Assembly: GCA_902604605.1 (NCBI GenBank)
Contig: CACKZI010000003.1
Span: 1 to 44,397, forward strand
Length of the DNA: 44,397 nucleotides
Reading direction: 5' to 3'
Origin: an uncultured Pelagibacteraceae bacterium
GTDB lineage: Bacteria > Pseudomonadota > Alphaproteobacteria > Pelagibacterales > Pelagibacteraceae
In this document: one piece after another, positions 11,226 through 21,947 of the stretch
Layout: each line of letters begins with the position of its first letter
Numbering within the stretch: the stretch's first letter is position 1
Made by a program: the position numbers and the translations under genes
The notes under the pieces: model-generated
Databases searched by the model: none
Seen by the model: only the letters and a program-made list of their open reading frames with translations
Told to the model about the DNA's origin: nothing

Positions 11226-11679
11226 AGTTAACGTTCTCTCCGAGGAGAGTTCTTGGGGAAAAAAGCTTAAGGATAAAGAATTTTTCTTTAATAAAATTTG
11301 TAGATATTTTCCAAAAAAGTATAAATTTACCAACAAGAAAATTTATTTTAGTTTATTACTCTCTAATAATAAAAATATTAAAAAATTGAATTACAAGTTT
11401 AGAAAGAAAAATAAACATACCGATATTTTATCATTCCCATTTAATAAAAGTATTAATAAAGAAAAAGAAATTTATTTAGGAGATATAATAATAAGTTATA
11501 ATCATATTAATAAGCCTAGGAATCTTACAAATTCTCAATTTAAAAAAAAAGTGTTAAAAATTTTTATTCATGGATTTTTGCATTTATTAGGTTTTGATCA
11601 TATAAAATTAAATGATTATAAAAAAATGATAGATGAAGAAAAAAAAATCTTTAAATCTATTTCTAAAAAGTTGTCTTAA
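11218..11679 (+). CDS. ybeY: rRNA maturation endoribonuclease YbeY
   Basis: HTDILSFPF and FIHGFLHLLGFDH (HGxLHLxGxDH) motifs. Confidence 0.93.
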   Translation: MIKVNVLSEESSWGKKLKDKEFFFNKICRYFPKKYKFTNKKIYFSLLLSNNKNIKKLNYKFRKKNKHTDILSFPFNKSINKEKEIYLGDIIISYNHINKPRNLTNSQFKKKVLKIFIHGFLHLLGFDHIKLNDYKKMIDEEKKIFKSISKKLS

Positions 11680-13225
11680 ATTGAATAAAAAAACAATTAA
11701 AAATTTTATATTTTTATTTTTTTTAGGAGTTTTAAGCTCATTAAGCTTACCTCCATATAATTTCTTTTTTATTAACTTTATAACATTTAGCCTATTATTT
11801 GTTTTTTTATTTAAAAATAAAAATGAAATAAAAAATAAATTTCTTTTTTTTATATATGGATGGTTATTTGGTTACGGATATTTTTTAAGTAATTTATATT
11901 GGATATCGATTTCACTTACATTTGATGAAAATTTTAACTTTCTTATGCCTCTTGCTGTTATTTTTATTCCAGCGTTTTTAGCTCTATTCTACGGCTTAGT
12001 TACATTTTTTTTCCTTTTTTTTAGAATACAAAGAATTTTAACTTCAATTTTATTATTTTCATTATTATTTGGTATTGTTGAATTTATAAGAGGATATATT
12101 TTTACAGGTTTTCCTTGGAATCTAATAATTTATAGTTTGTCTGAAATGCTTACTTTTATAAGTATCATTTCAATTATTGGGACTTACTCTTTAAACTTAA
12201 TCATTATTACCTTTTTTACTTTACCTGCTGTTTTTATCTTAAGAAAGTTGAAAGAAAATTATTTTGCAATATCTCTTTTAATAATATTACCGGTATTTTT
12301 TTTAGTTTATGGAAATTATTACAAAGCAAATTTTTCGAAACTTGATTTAGAAAAAAATGAAATAACAATTAGAGTTATAAGTTCTAATATAAGTTTAGAT
12401 AGGTTTTATAATAGTGATCAAACAGAAAAAGTAATTATAGAGTTAATAGAAATTAGTAGACCAGATAAAGATAAAAAAATTCTTTTTTTATGGCCCGAAG
12501 GTATAATACCAAATATTAGTCAAAATGAACTTTATTTATATAAAGAATTTTTTGATAAAAATTTTAGTGAAAATCATATAATTGGTCTTGGAATTAATAA
12601 TATTGAAAAAAAAGATGGTAGATACAAATATTATAACTCATTTTCATTGTTTGATAATGAATTAAATCTTTTAGACAGTTATAATAAGATTAATTTAGTT
12701 CCATTTGGTGAGTTTCTTCCATTTGAAAAAATATTAAGTAAAATTGGTCTCAGGACTATCACAAATAATTATCAATCATATTCAAAAGGAAATTTAAGAA
12801 AAATAATGAATATAAGCAATGATCTGGTAGATTTTAGATTTCTACCGTTAATCTGTTACGAAATAATTTATTCAGGTTCGATTTCAAAAAAAAATAATTT
12901 TGATTTTATTGTCAATATTTCTGAGGATGGTTGGTTTGGGGAGTCTATTGGTCCGAAACAACATTTTGTTCATAGTATTTTCAGATCTATTGAAAGTGGT
13001 AAATATGTTCTTCGTTCAGCTAATAATGGTATTACCGCTATAATAAATCCTTTAGGAATTACTGAAAAAAAAGTAAATTTGACTGAGTCGGGATATATTG
13101 ATTTTGAGTATCGTAAAAATAGCAAACCAACAGTCTTTTCTATGTTAGGGAATAAAATTTTTGGTTTGTTTATTTTATTGTATATTTTTTTGATAATTTC
13201 ATTTAATAGAGAGAAAAATGAGTGA
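11633..13225 (+). CDS. lnt: Apolipoprotein N-acyltransferase
   Basis: Multi-TM N-terminus and nitrilase-like domain ([44 protein letters not shown]). Start uncertain: ATG 11633 overlaps ybeY by 47 bp; a TTG near 11681 is an alternative. Confidence 0.92.
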   Translation: MKKKKSLNLFLKSCLKLNKKTIKNFIFLFFLGVLSSLSLPPYNFFFINFITFSLLFVFLFKNKNEIKNKFLFFIYGWLFGYGYFLSNLYWISISLTFDENFNFLMPLAVIFIPAFLALFYGLVTFFFLFFRIQRILTSILLFSLLFGIVEFIRGYIFTGFPWNLIIYSLSEMLTFISIISIIGTYSLNLIIITFFTLPAVFILRKLKENYFAISLLIILPVFFLVYGNYYKANFSKLDLEKNEITIRVISSNISLDRFYNSDQTEKVIIELIEISRPDKDKKILFLWPEGIIPNISQNELYLYKEFFDKNFSENHIIGLGINNIEKKDGRYKYYNSFSLFDNELNLLDSYNKINLVPFGEFLPFEKILSKIGLRTITNNYQSYSKGNLRKIMNISNDLVDFRFLPLICYEIIYSGSISKKNNFDFIVNISEDGWFGESIGPKQHFVHSIFRSIESGKYVLRSANNGITAIINPLGITEKKVNLTESGYIDFEYRKNSKPTVFSMLGNKIFGLFILLYIFLIISFNREKNE

Positions 13226-14387
13226 TTTAAAAAATTTTCTTTTTACTAGTGAGTCTGTTTCCGAAGGTCATCCTGATAAAGTTTCAGATAGAATATCAGA
13301 TATGGTTGTAGATACTTATTTGTCTGGAGACCCACATTCTAGAGTAGCGTGTGAGACACTCACAACAACAAATAAAGTTGTTTTAGCAGGTGAGGTTCGT
13401 GGGCCAGAGATTAAAAAAGAAGATTTAATTAACAAAGTTAGAAATTGTATTAAAGATATTGGTTATGATCAAAGTGGATTTACCTGGAAAGAGGCTACAA
13501 AAATAGAATGTCATCTTCATTCTCAATCAACAGATATTGCAATGGGAGTAGACTCATCAGGTAATAAAGATGAGGGAGCTGGTGATCAAGGGATAATGTT
13601 TGGTTATGCTTGTAATGAAACAGACGATTTAATGCCAGCACCAATTCATTATTCACATAAAATTTTAAGATTAATGGCTCAAGATAGAAAAACAGGAAAG
13701 TTAAAAAATATTGAACCAGACTCTAAAAGTCAGGTTACTTTTGAATATGTGAATGGCAAACCAACAAAAGTAAAGTCTGTGGTTATTTCATCTCAACACT
13801 CACCTGATGTGAATCAAGAGCAAGTGAGAGAATTATTGAGACCCTACATGATAGAGTCGATACCTAAAAATTTTATGGAAGGTTTTAGTGAGGAAGAGTT
13901 TTATGTAAATCCAACTGGAAATTTTGTAATCGGCGGTCCAGATGGAGATTGTGGACTAACAGGTAGAAAAATAATTGTAGATACTTATGGAGGAGCTGCA
14001 CCACATGGTGGAGGTGCTTTTTCAGGGAAAGATCCAACTAAAGTAGATAGATCAGCAGCATACGCCGCAAGATATATTGCAAAAAATATTGTTGCCTCAA
14101 AAGTTGCTGATAAGTGTTTAATTCAATTAGCTTATGCGATTGGAGTTTCAAAACCATTATCAATTTATGTAAATTTATTTGACAATGATCTTGATAAAAA
14201 CAAATTTGTTGTTGAAAAAATAAATAATAATTTTGATTTAAGTCCACGGGGAATAAGAGAGATGTTAAATTTAAATAAGCCAATTTATGAAAAAACTTCA
14301 GCGTATGGACATTTTGGAAGATCTCCAGAGAAAGACGGAGCATTTTCATGGGAAAATACTGATAAAACAAACGTTTTTTCAAAATAG
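13218..14387 (+). CDS. metK: S-adenosylmethionine synthetase
   Basis: [55 protein letters not shown]. Confidence 0.98.
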   Translation: MSDLKNFLFTSESVSEGHPDKVSDRISDMVVDTYLSGDPHSRVACETLTTTNKVVLAGEVRGPEIKKEDLINKVRNCIKDIGYDQSGFTWKEATKIECHLHSQSTDIAMGVDSSGNKDEGAGDQGIMFGYACNETDDLMPAPIHYSHKILRLMAQDRKTGKLKNIEPDSKSQVTFEYVNGKPTKVKSVVISSQHSPDVNQEQVRELLRPYMIESIPKNFMEGFSEEEFYVNPTGNFVIGGPDGDCGLTGRKIIVDTYGGAAPHGGGAFSGKDPTKVDRSAAYAARYIAKNIVASKVADKCLIQLAYAIGVSKPLSIYVNLFDNDLDKNKFVVEKINNNFDLSPRGIREMLNLNKPIYEKTSAYGHFGRSPEKDGAFSWENTDKTNVFSK

Positions 14388-14393
14388 TTTTTA

Positions 14394-14421
14394 TTGAATA
14401 ATTAAAAAACTTTAATATATT
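14394..14421 (+). promoter_or_regulatory. Candidate promoter for the nusA operon
   Basis: TTGAAT (14394-14399), 16 nt spacer, TATATT (14416-14421). Motif inspection only, in an AT-rich background. Confidence 0.35.
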
Positions 14422-14443
14422 CCTGGTACATTGTTGAATTATC

Positions 14444-14470
14444 AAAATGGGCCTTGGCCCATTTTTTTTT
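14444..14470 (+). terminator. Intrinsic terminator/attenuator-like hairpin directly upstream of nusA
   Basis: AAAATGGGC-CTTG-GCCCATTTT stem-loop with CTTG tetraloop, T-tract to 14470, immediately followed by GGAG and nusA ATG at 14486. Confidence 0.8.
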
Positions 14471-14485
14471 GGAGCAGATTAAAAT

Positions 14486-16039
14486 ATGTTAAATAAAAGA
14501 GCAGATAAGCTAGAACTATTAAGAATTGCTGAGGCCGTTGCGTTAGAAAAATCTATAGATAAAGAATTAATTATATCTTCAATGGAGACTGGTATTGCCA
14601 AAGCTGCTAAATCAAAATTTGGTCAAGATAACGAAATCAAAGTTTTAATTAATAGAGATAATGGGGATATTGAAATCTATCGTAAATTGATTATCACTGA
14701 AAATCCCGAAAATTCCAATTTAGAAATAAAATTAGAAGATGCAATAAATCTTGATCAGACAAATAAGGACAAAAATATTGGAGACGAAATATTACAACCA
14801 TTACCGTCTTTTGATTTTGGAAGAATTGCAGCGCAAACTGCAAAACAAGTAATAAGTTTTAATGTGAGAGAAGCTGAGCGTGAAAGACAATTTAATGATT
14901 TTATAGATAAAAAGGATACTATTTTAAGTGGTATTGTTAAAAGATTAGAATTTGGAAATGTAATTGTTGATCTTGGAAGGACTGAGGCTATTGTTCAAAA
15001 AAATGAGTTAATTCCAAGAGAAAATATTAAGCCAGGAGATAGAATAAAAGCTTATTGTAACGATGTGAGAAGAGAAACTAGGGGTCAACAAATATTTTTA
15101 TCTAGAGCACATCCAAAATTTATGGAAAAATTGTTTGTTCAGGAAGTTCCCGAAATTTATGATGGATTAATTGAAATTAAATCATCTTCTAGAGATCCAG
15201 GCAGCAGAGCAAAAATTTGTGTAAAGGCAGTTGATACTTCACTAGATCCTGTTGGTGCATGTGTTGGAATGAGAGGATCAAGAGTTCAAGCAGTAGTAAA
15301 TGAATTACAAGGAGAAAAAATTGATATAGTCAATTGGTCAGAAGATCCAGCAATTTTAGTTTCAAATGCACTATCACCTGCAGAAGTTCAAAGAGTTAAT
15401 GTAGATGAAGAAAGAAAAAAACTTGATGTTATATTGACTGAAGAAAACTTAAGTAAAGCGATTGGGAGAAGAGGCCAGAATGTGAGATTAGCAACTAAAC
15501 TTTTAAATTATGAAATTAACATAATGACTGATCAGGAAGACTCTGAAAGAAGACAATTAGAATTTAAGGAAAAAACAGAAAATTTTGTTAAGAATTTAGA
15601 ATTAGATGAAACTCTTGGGCAATTATTAGTTGCCGAAGGATTTTCAACTATAGATGATATAAAAGATAGTTCAGTAGAAGGATTGGTAAAAATTGAAGGG
15701 ATAGAAGAAGAAACAGCTAAAGCACTAATTGAAAGAGCAAAAGAATTTTATCAAAAGGATCAAGAAGATATTGAAAAAAGAATTAAAGATTTAGGTTTAG
15801 AGGATTCTTTAATAAAATTAAAAGGTTTGACGCCAGGAATGCTTGTAACTTTGGGGGAACAAAAAATTCTAAAATTAGAAGATTTTGCGGATCTGGCTTC
15901 AGATGAGCTAACGGGTGGTTTTGATATAATTAAAGGTGAAAGAATTAAGATTCAAGGTTATCTAGAAGATTTTGCTTTATCAAAAACCGAAGCTGATGAA
16001 TTAATCATGTCTGCTAGAGACATAGTTTATAAAAATTGA
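14486..16039 (+). CDS. nusA: Transcription termination/antitermination factor NusA
   Basis: S1/KH architecture: FGNVIVDLGRTEAIVQKNELIPRE; DPVGACVGMRGSRVQAVVNELQGEKIDIV; ENLSKAIGRRGQNVRLA; C-terminal HhH repeats. Confidence 0.97.
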   Translation: MLNKRADKLELLRIAEAVALEKSIDKELIISSMETGIAKAAKSKFGQDNEIKVLINRDNGDIEIYRKLIITENPENSNLEIKLEDAINLDQTNKDKNIGDEILQPLPSFDFGRIAAQTAKQVISFNVREAERERQFNDFIDKKDTILSGIVKRLEFGNVIVDLGRTEAIVQKNELIPRENIKPGDRIKAYCNDVRRETRGQQIFLSRAHPKFMEKLFVQEVPEIYDGLIEIKSSSRDPGSRAKICVKAVDTSLDPVGACVGMRGSRVQAVVNELQGEKIDIVNWSEDPAILVSNALSPAEVQRVNVDEERKKLDVILTEENLSKAIGRRGQNVRLATKLLNYEINIMTDQEDSERRQLEFKEKTENFVKNLELDETLGQLLVAEGFSTIDDIKDSSVEGLVKIEGIEEETAKALIERAKEFYQKDQEDIEKRIKDLGLEDSLIKLKGLTPGMLVTLGEQKILKLEDFADLASDELTGGFDIIKGERIKIQGYLEDFALSKTEADELIMSARDIVYKN

Positions 16040-16049
16040 GAGATGAGAA

Positions 16050-18263
16050 ATGCAGAACAAAAAAACAAAACTTACTATTTCTGGAGATCGTAAAAAAACA
16101 TTTAAAAATTTTGATACTTCAAAAACTCAAGGAAAAAAAACAGTTGTAATAGATAAAAAAAAACCTGGTTATTCAAATAAAGGTAATTTTAATAGATCGT
16201 TTAGTAAATCATCATCTTCTAAAGACAAAAGATCAAGCCCATTAAAACCTAACTTTAGTAACAAAACAGTTTCAACCTCAAGTGATTTTGAAAGAAGAAA
16301 GTTAGCTGAACAGAGAGCTACAAAAAGATTAAAAGGGGACACAGATAATAAAGAAAAAAAAACAAAATTAGGCTCAAAAAAAAGAGAATTAAAATTAACT
16401 GTTTCTAGAGCTCTAAGTGATGAAATTGAAACAAGAGAAAGAAGTTTAGCATCAGTTAAAAGAGCAAGACAAAAAGAACTTAAGAACGCCAACAAAGATG
16501 AAAATAAAGATAGTTTAAAACCAATTAAAAGAGATATTAATATTCCCGAAGCAATAACCGTTAGAGAGTTGGCAAATAGAATGGCAGAACAGTCTAGTAA
16601 TGTAATTAAACATTTATTTGGAATGGGGGTTACTGTAACAATTAATCAGACCTTAGCAGCAGATACCGCTGAATTTTTAGTCAAAGAATTTGGTCATAAT
16701 CCAATTAGAGAAGAAAAAGCAGAAGAAATAATTCAAAAAATTAAAGAGTCTAGATCTGAGAATTTAAAAAATAGACCTCCAATTATAACAGTGATGGGAC
16801 ATGTGGATCATGGAAAAACTTCGGTGTTGGATGTTTTAAGGAGTGCAAATGTAGTATCAGGTGAATTTGGAGGTATAACGCAACACATAGGAGCCTATCA
16901 GATAGACAATAAATCCAATAAGCTTACTTTTATTGACACGCCTGGTCACGCTGCTTTTACAGAAATGAGAGCTAGGGGATCTAAATTAACAGATATAGTA
17001 GTACTGGTAGTGGCTGCGGATGATGGGGTTAAACCTCAAACAATAGAGTCAATTAAACATGCAAAAGCAGCAAAAGTTCCAATTGTTGTTGCTATAAATA
17101 AATGCGATTTACCTGAGGCTGATCCACAAAAAATAAAGAATCAACTTTTAGAACATGAATTAATAGCAGAGGATTTGTCAGGAGATACTTTAATGGTTGA
17201 AATTTCTGCTAAGAAAAAAATGAATTTAGATAAATTGTTAGAGTCAATTACTCTCCAAGCTGAAATTTTAGATTTAAAGACTGATTATGAGTCAAAAGCT
17301 ACAGGAGTTGTTTTAGAGTCAAAAATAGATATTGGTAGAGGTCCTGTTGCAACAATAATTGTTACATCTGGTACTCTAAAAAAAGGGGATTTCTTTGTTA
17401 GTGGATTAAAATGGGGAAAAATTAGAGCAATAATCTCTGACAAGGGAAAAAATTTAGAAAAAGCATTACCATCTTCACCTGTAGAAATTTTAGGAATTAA
17501 TGGTGCTGCTAAATCAGGAGATGATTTTATTGTTTTAGATAGTGAAAAGGAAGCTAAAACATTGAGTGAAAGTAGAGCTCAAGAAAGCAAAGTAAGTAAA
17601 AATCCTTTATCTTTTGCAACTCAAGAGTCAGCATTTACAAATAAATCATCAGAAGAATTAAATTTAATTATTAAATCTGATGTTCATGGTTCATCTGAAG
17701 CAATTAAAAATGCAATTAGTCAAATTAAACATGAAGAAGTGAAGCCAAAAATTATTTTAGCTGATATAGGTATGGTTACTGAAACTGATGTTACTTTAGC
17801 TAAAGCTTCAAATGCCGTTTTGATAGCATTTAACGTTAAACCAAGTAAAGAAGCTAAAAAACTTGCCGAAAACGAAAAGATAAAAATATCTTCATATAAT
17901 ATAATTTATGAAGTATTAGATTTTGTTAAACAAAAAATGTCAGGTTTATTGTCACCAGATGTTGAAGAAAAAATTACTGGTACAGCCCAAATTTTAGAAA
18001 TATTTAAAGTTTCTGGCGCAGGAAAAGTTGCAGGATCTAAAGTCACTGATGGTGAGATATTAAATACTTCAAATGTACGTATAATTAGAGATGGTACTAT
18101 TATATTCACAGGTAAAATTGGAACAATTTTCAGGGAAAAAAATCAAGTAAAACAGGTAAATAATGGTCAAGAGTGTGGAATTACTCTAAAAGATTATATG
18201 GATTTTCAAAAAAACGATACAATTGAAGCATTTAATGTTACATCAAGAGAAAGAACAATATAA
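16050..18263 (+). CDS. infB: Translation initiation factor IF-2
   Basis: GTPase motifs VMGHVDHGKTSVLDVLR, DTPGHAAFTEMRARG, NKCD. Confidence 0.98.
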   Translation: MQNKKTKLTISGDRKKTFKNFDTSKTQGKKTVVIDKKKPGYSNKGNFNRSFSKSSSSKDKRSSPLKPNFSNKTVSTSSDFERRKLAEQRATKRLKGDTDNKEKKTKLGSKKRELKLTVSRALSDEIETRERSLASVKRARQKELKNANKDENKDSLKPIKRDINIPEAITVRELANRMAEQSSNVIKHLFGMGVTVTINQTLAADTAEFLVKEFGHNPIREEKAEEIIQKIKESRSENLKNRPPIITVMGHVDHGKTSVLDVLRSANVVSGEFGGITQHIGAYQIDNKSNKLTFIDTPGHAAFTEMRARGSKLTDIVVLVVAADDGVKPQTIESIKHAKAAKVPIVVAINKCDLPEADPQKIKNQLLEHELIAEDLSGDTLMVEISAKKKMNLDKLLESITLQAEILDLKTDYESKATGVVLESKIDIGRGPVATIIVTSGTLKKGDFFVSGLKWGKIRAIISDKGKNLEKALPSSPVEILGINGAAKSGDDFIVLDSEKEAKTLSESRAQESKVSKNPLSFATQESAFTNKSSEELNLIIKSDVHGSSEAIKNAISQIKHEEVKPKIILADIGMVTETDVTLAKASNAVLIAFNVKPSKEAKKLAENEKIKISSYNIIYEVLDFVKQKMSGLLSPDVEEKITGTAQILEIFKVSGAGKVAGSKVTDGEILNTSNVRIIRDGTIIFTGKIGTIFREKNQVKQVNNGQECGITLKDYMDFQKNDTIEAFNVTSRERTI

Positions 18264-18631
18264 TGGCAGATAGAATAGGAAAACCAGTTTCACAAAGACA
18301 ACTCCGGGTAGGAGAGATGATAAGGCAATCTTTAAGTATGATTTTTTTAAGAAATGAGGCTAAAGTGCCAAATTTAGAAACAAATACTATAACAGTGACT
18401 GAAGTAAAGATGAGCCAAGATTTGAAAATTGCAAAAGCATATGTTTTACCATTAGGTGGTAAGAATGCAGATGAAACTATAGAAAAGCTTAAAGAATATT
18501 CTTTTTTAATAAGAAAAATATTATCTCAAAAAGTTATCATAAAATTTTTACCAAAAATTCTTTTTAGAAAAGATGAATCTTTTGAGTATGCTGAAAAAAT
18601 AGAAAATTTAATAAAACAAACTAATAAATAG
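18263..18631 (+). CDS. rbfA: Ribosome-binding factor A
   Basis: RQLRVGEMIRQSLSMIF; position after infB. Confidence 0.92.
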   Translation: MADRIGKPVSQRQLRVGEMIRQSLSMIFLRNEAKVPNLETNTITVTEVKMSQDLKIAKAYVLPLGGKNADETIEKLKEYSFLIRKILSQKVIIKFLPKILFRKDESFEYAEKIENLIKQTNK

Positions 18632-18644
18632 GAAAAAATGAAAT

Positions 18645-18893
18645 ATGAATAAAAGAATAAAAGAATTGGCTATACATGAAAATGATACTGGATCTTCTGA
18701 GATACAAGTAGGCCTACTTACAGAGAAAATAGAGTCTCTTTCTAAGCATATCAAACAGTTTAAAAAAGATAAACATTCTTCAGTTGGGTTATTAAAAGCA
18801 GTAAATAGAAGAAAAAAATTGTTAGATTATCTTAAAAGAAACAAGATTGACTCTTACAAAAATGTATTATCAAAATTGAATTTAAGAAAATAG
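18645..18893 (+). CDS. rpsO: 30S ribosomal protein S15
   Basis: DTGSSEIQVGLLTEKIESLSKHIKQFKKDKHSSVGLLKAVNRRKKLLDYLKR. Confidence 0.97.
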   Translation: MNKRIKELAIHENDTGSSEIQVGLLTEKIESLSKHIKQFKKDKHSSVGLLKAVNRRKKLLDYLKRNKIDSYKNVLSKLNLRK

Positions 18894-18950
18894 GAATCAA
18901 CTTAGATATAGCCGAATGGGACGAAACGAACGAAATGAAATGGAAATGAA

Positions 18951-21023
18951 ATGTTTAAAGTATATAAGAAGGAAATTGAAGTAGCAGGAAAAAAGATAAG
19001 TTTAGAAACAGGTAAAGTAGCAAGACAAGCAGATGGAGCAATAATCGCAACATGTGGCGAAACAGTAGTTCTAGCAACAGTAGTAGGAGCAAAAAAAGTT
19101 AATCCTGATATGGATTACTTTCCATTATCTGTCAATTACCAAGAAAAATATTATGCAGCTGGAAAAATTCCAGGAGGATATTTTAAAAGAGAAGCAAGAC
19201 CAACTGAAAGTGAAACATTAATCTCTAGATTAATTGATAGACCAATCAGACCTTTATTTCCTGATGAATTTAAAAATGAAGTACAGTTATTGCCAACTGT
19301 AATTTCTTATGATAAAGAAAATGAAGCTGATATTTTATCAATCATAGCTTCGTCAGCCGCATTAGCTATTTCAGGGATGCCATTTATGGGACCTGTAGGA
19401 GCATCAAGAGTTGGATATATTGATGGTAAGTATGTTTTAAACCCATCAAAAACTCAATTAGAAAAATCTAAATTAGATTTAGTTGTAGCAGGTACTAAGG
19501 ATGCAGTGCTTATGGTTGAGTCTGAGGCTACTGGTCTAACAGAAGGAGAAATGTTAAATGCAGTAAAATTTGGTCATGAGGGATTTGTTCCTGTAATAAA
19601 AATGATCGAAGAGTTAGCAAAAGAATGTAAAAAACCTGACTGGACTATTGAAAAGAAGGATTTGTCTGAAATTAGTAAAAAATTAAAAGCAACATTTACT
19701 GAGGATTTAAAAAAAGCTTTTGCAACAAGAGATAAACAGGATAGATCAAATCAAATTTCAGAAATTACAGATAAAGCTAAAAAACTTTATGAAGAAGACG
19801 AAAATTATACAGATCTTGATGTAAATTTTGAGTTAAAAAACTTAGAAAAATCAATTGTAAGAACTGATATTCTTAAAAATAAAAATAGAATTGATGGCAG
19901 AGGTTTATCAGATGTAAGACCTATATCATGTGAAGTTGGAGTTTTACCAAGAACTCATGGTTCTGCTTTATTTACAAGAGGAGAAACTCAAGCAATTGTT
20001 ACAGCCACTCTTGGTACATCAGATGATGAACAAAGAATAGAGAGCCTAGATGGATTACAAAGACAAAGATTCATGCTTCACTATAATTTTCCGCCGTTTT
20101 CAGTTGGTGAAACTGGAAGAATTGGAACTGGTAGACGTGAAATTGGACATGGTAAATTAGCATGGAGAGCTATTCATTCTTCATTACCTTCAAAAGAGTC
20201 TTTTCCATACACTTTTAGAGTTGTATCTGAAATTACAGAGTCTAATGGTTCTTCATCTATGGCTACAGTTTGTGGAACATCACTAGCATTGATGGATGCA
20301 GGTGTACCTATTAAAGAGCCAGTAGCAGGTATTGCAATGGGATTAATTAAAGAGGGTGATGATTTTAGTGTTTTATCTGATATTTTAGGTGATGAAGATC
20401 ATTTAGGAGATATGGACTTTAAAGTTGCTGGAACTAAAGATGGAATTACTTCACTTCAAATGGATATTAAAATTACTGGTATCACATTTGAAATTATGGA
20501 ACAGGCACTAAATCAAGCAAAGGAAGGAAGAGTATACATTTTAGGAGAAATGAATAAAGCTCTATCGGCTTCGAGAGCAGATGTAGGAAAACATACTCCA
20601 AAAATGGAAAAAATTACTGTTGATAAAAAAGACATTGCTGCTGTAATTGGAAAAGGTGGAGCAACGATAAGAGAGATTGTTGAAAAATCAGGTGCTAAGG
20701 TTGATGTAAATGACGAAGGTGTTGTAACTGTTGCTGCTCCAGATGAAGAGGCAAGAAACATCGCCATGCAGATGATTAAAGACATAACCGCAAAAGCAGA
20801 ACTGAATAAAATTTATTCAGGTAAAGTGATGAAGATAATGGAATTTGGTGCATTTGTTAATTTCTTAGGAAAACAAGATGGACTTGTTCATATCTCAGAA
20901 CTTGCAGATAAAAGAGTTGCCAAGGTTACTGATGTAGTCAAAGAAGGTGACGAAGTTAAAGTTAAAGTAATCGGTTTTGACAGAGGTAAAGTTAAACTTT
21001 CTATTAAGCAAGCTGCTGAATAA
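18951..21023 (+). CDS. pnp: Polynucleotide phosphorylase
   Basis: PNPase core, KH ([25 protein letters not shown]) and S1 ([17 protein letters not shown]) domains. Confidence 0.98.
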   Translation: MFKVYKKEIEVAGKKISLETGKVARQADGAIIATCGETVVLATVVGAKKVNPDMDYFPLSVNYQEKYYAAGKIPGGYFKREARPTESETLISRLIDRPIRPLFPDEFKNEVQLLPTVISYDKENEADILSIIASSAALAISGMPFMGPVGASRVGYIDGKYVLNPSKTQLEKSKLDLVVAGTKDAVLMVESEATGLTEGEMLNAVKFGHEGFVPVIKMIEELAKECKKPDWTIEKKDLSEISKKLKATFTEDLKKAFATRDKQDRSNQISEITDKAKKLYEEDENYTDLDVNFELKNLEKSIVRTDILKNKNRIDGRGLSDVRPISCEVGVLPRTHGSALFTRGETQAIVTATLGTSDDEQRIESLDGLQRQRFMLHYNFPPFSVGETGRIGTGRREIGHGKLAWRAIHSSLPSKESFPYTFRVVSEITESNGSSSMATVCGTSLALMDAGVPIKEPVAGIAMGLIKEGDDFSVLSDILGDEDHLGDMDFKVAGTKDGITSLQMDIKITGITFEIMEQALNQAKEGRVYILGEMNKALSASRADVGKHTPKMEKITVDKKDIAAVIGKGGATIREIVEKSGAKVDVNDEGVVTVAAPDEEARNIAMQMIKDITAKAELNKIYSGKVMKIMEFGAFVNFLGKQDGLVHISELADKRVAKVTDVVKEGDEVKVKVIGFDRGKVKLSIKQAAE

Positions 21024-21026
21024 AAA

Positions 21027-21146
21027 TTAAAAACCACCTCTCCAATTGTTTTTATCATCAAATTGGTCTTTTTCTTTTTTAGAGGTGGGTCTAAATAAAT
21101 AGTAAATAACAAATACTATACAAACTGAAATAATTAACATTTCCAT
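21027..21146 (-). CDS. 39-aa predicted single-TM small protein
   Basis: Manually translated, not in ORF track: MEMLIISVCIVFVIYYLFRPTSKKEKDQFDDKNNWRGGF*. Fills the pnp-fabI gap with hydrophobic N-terminus and charged tail. Confidence 0.55.
   Translation of the reverse strand: MEMLIISVCIVFVIYYLFRPTSKKEKDQFDDKNNWRGGF
21042..21082 (+). terminator. Possible pnp terminator embedded in the convergent small ORF
   Basis: CCAATTG/CAAATTGG imperfect stem followed by TCTTTTTCTTTTTT; outer CCACCTCT/AGAGGTGG can also pair. Confidence 0.4.
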
Positions 21147-21158
21147 AAGTTAAATTAT

Positions 21159-21944
21159 TTAAGTAATATTTTTAGGATCTGGCATTCCAACCTTGTTATA
21201 TCCAGCATCTACGTAATGAATTTCACCAGTAACACCGTTTGCAAGGTCACTTAGTAGATATAATGCAGAATTTCCAACATCATGAATATCTACATTTCTT
21301 TTTAGGAAAGAATGATCTTCATTCCATTTATATAAGAATTTTGCATCACCAATAGCAGAAGCTGCCAATGTTTTAATAGGTCCAGCACTTATTGCATTTA
21401 CTCTGATACCTTTAGCTCCCAAATCTCTTGCTAGATACTTAACACTTGCTTCAAGAGCTGATTTACAAACACCCATTACATTATAATTTGGAATAGCTTT
21501 AGTAGACTCGTAAGTTAAAGTTAACATGCTACCTCCCTCTTTCATCACCTTAGAGGCTTCTTTTGCAACTTCAGTAAATGAAAAACACGAGATTAACATA
21601 CTTCTTAAAAAATTTTCTCGAGTAGTATTTAAGTATTCACCTGATAATTCTGACTTATCTGAAAATGCTACAGCGTGCACTACAAAATCTATTTCTCCCC
21701 ATTGAGATTTAATATCTTCAAATAATTTTATTACTTCTTCTTTTTTTTCAACATCACAACTAAATGTGACTTTTGAATTTAATTTTTCCGCTAAAGGGAC
21801 TACTCTTTTTTTTAGAGCATCACCTAAGTATGTAAATGCTAATTCGGCCCCTGCCCCTGCAAGTTTTTGAGAGATGCCCCAGGCAATCGATCTTTCATTG
21901 GCAACACCCATGATTAATCCTTTTTTACCTTTCATCAAACTCAT
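21159..21944 (-). CDS. fabI: Enoyl-ACP reductase (NADH)
   Basis: KGKKGLIMGVANERSIAWGISQKLAGAGAELAFTY; adjacent to fabB-fabA. Confidence 0.95.
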   Translation of the reverse strand: MSLMKGKKGLIMGVANERSIAWGISQKLAGAGAELAFTYLGDALKKRVVPLAEKLNSKVTFSCDVEKKEEVIKLFEDIKSQWGEIDFVVHAVAFSDKSELSGEYLNTTRENFLRSMLISCFSFTEVAKEASKVMKEGGSMLTLTYESTKAIPNYNVMGVCKSALEASVKYLARDLGAKGIRVNAISAGPIKTLAASAIGDAKFLYKWNEDHSFLKRNVDIHDVGNSALYLLSDLANGVTGEIHYVDAGYNKVGMPDPKNIT

Positions 21945-21947
21945 AAA

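Noticed and set aside
13190-13225. Possible SAM riboswitch before metK
   Set aside because: metK start overlaps the lnt stop, leaving no leader, and no SAM-riboswitch-like fold was seen.
14038-14445. 135-aa minus-strand ORF opposite the metK 3' end
   Set aside because: Antisense to a conserved metK frame, no recognisable domain; AT-rich shadow ORF.
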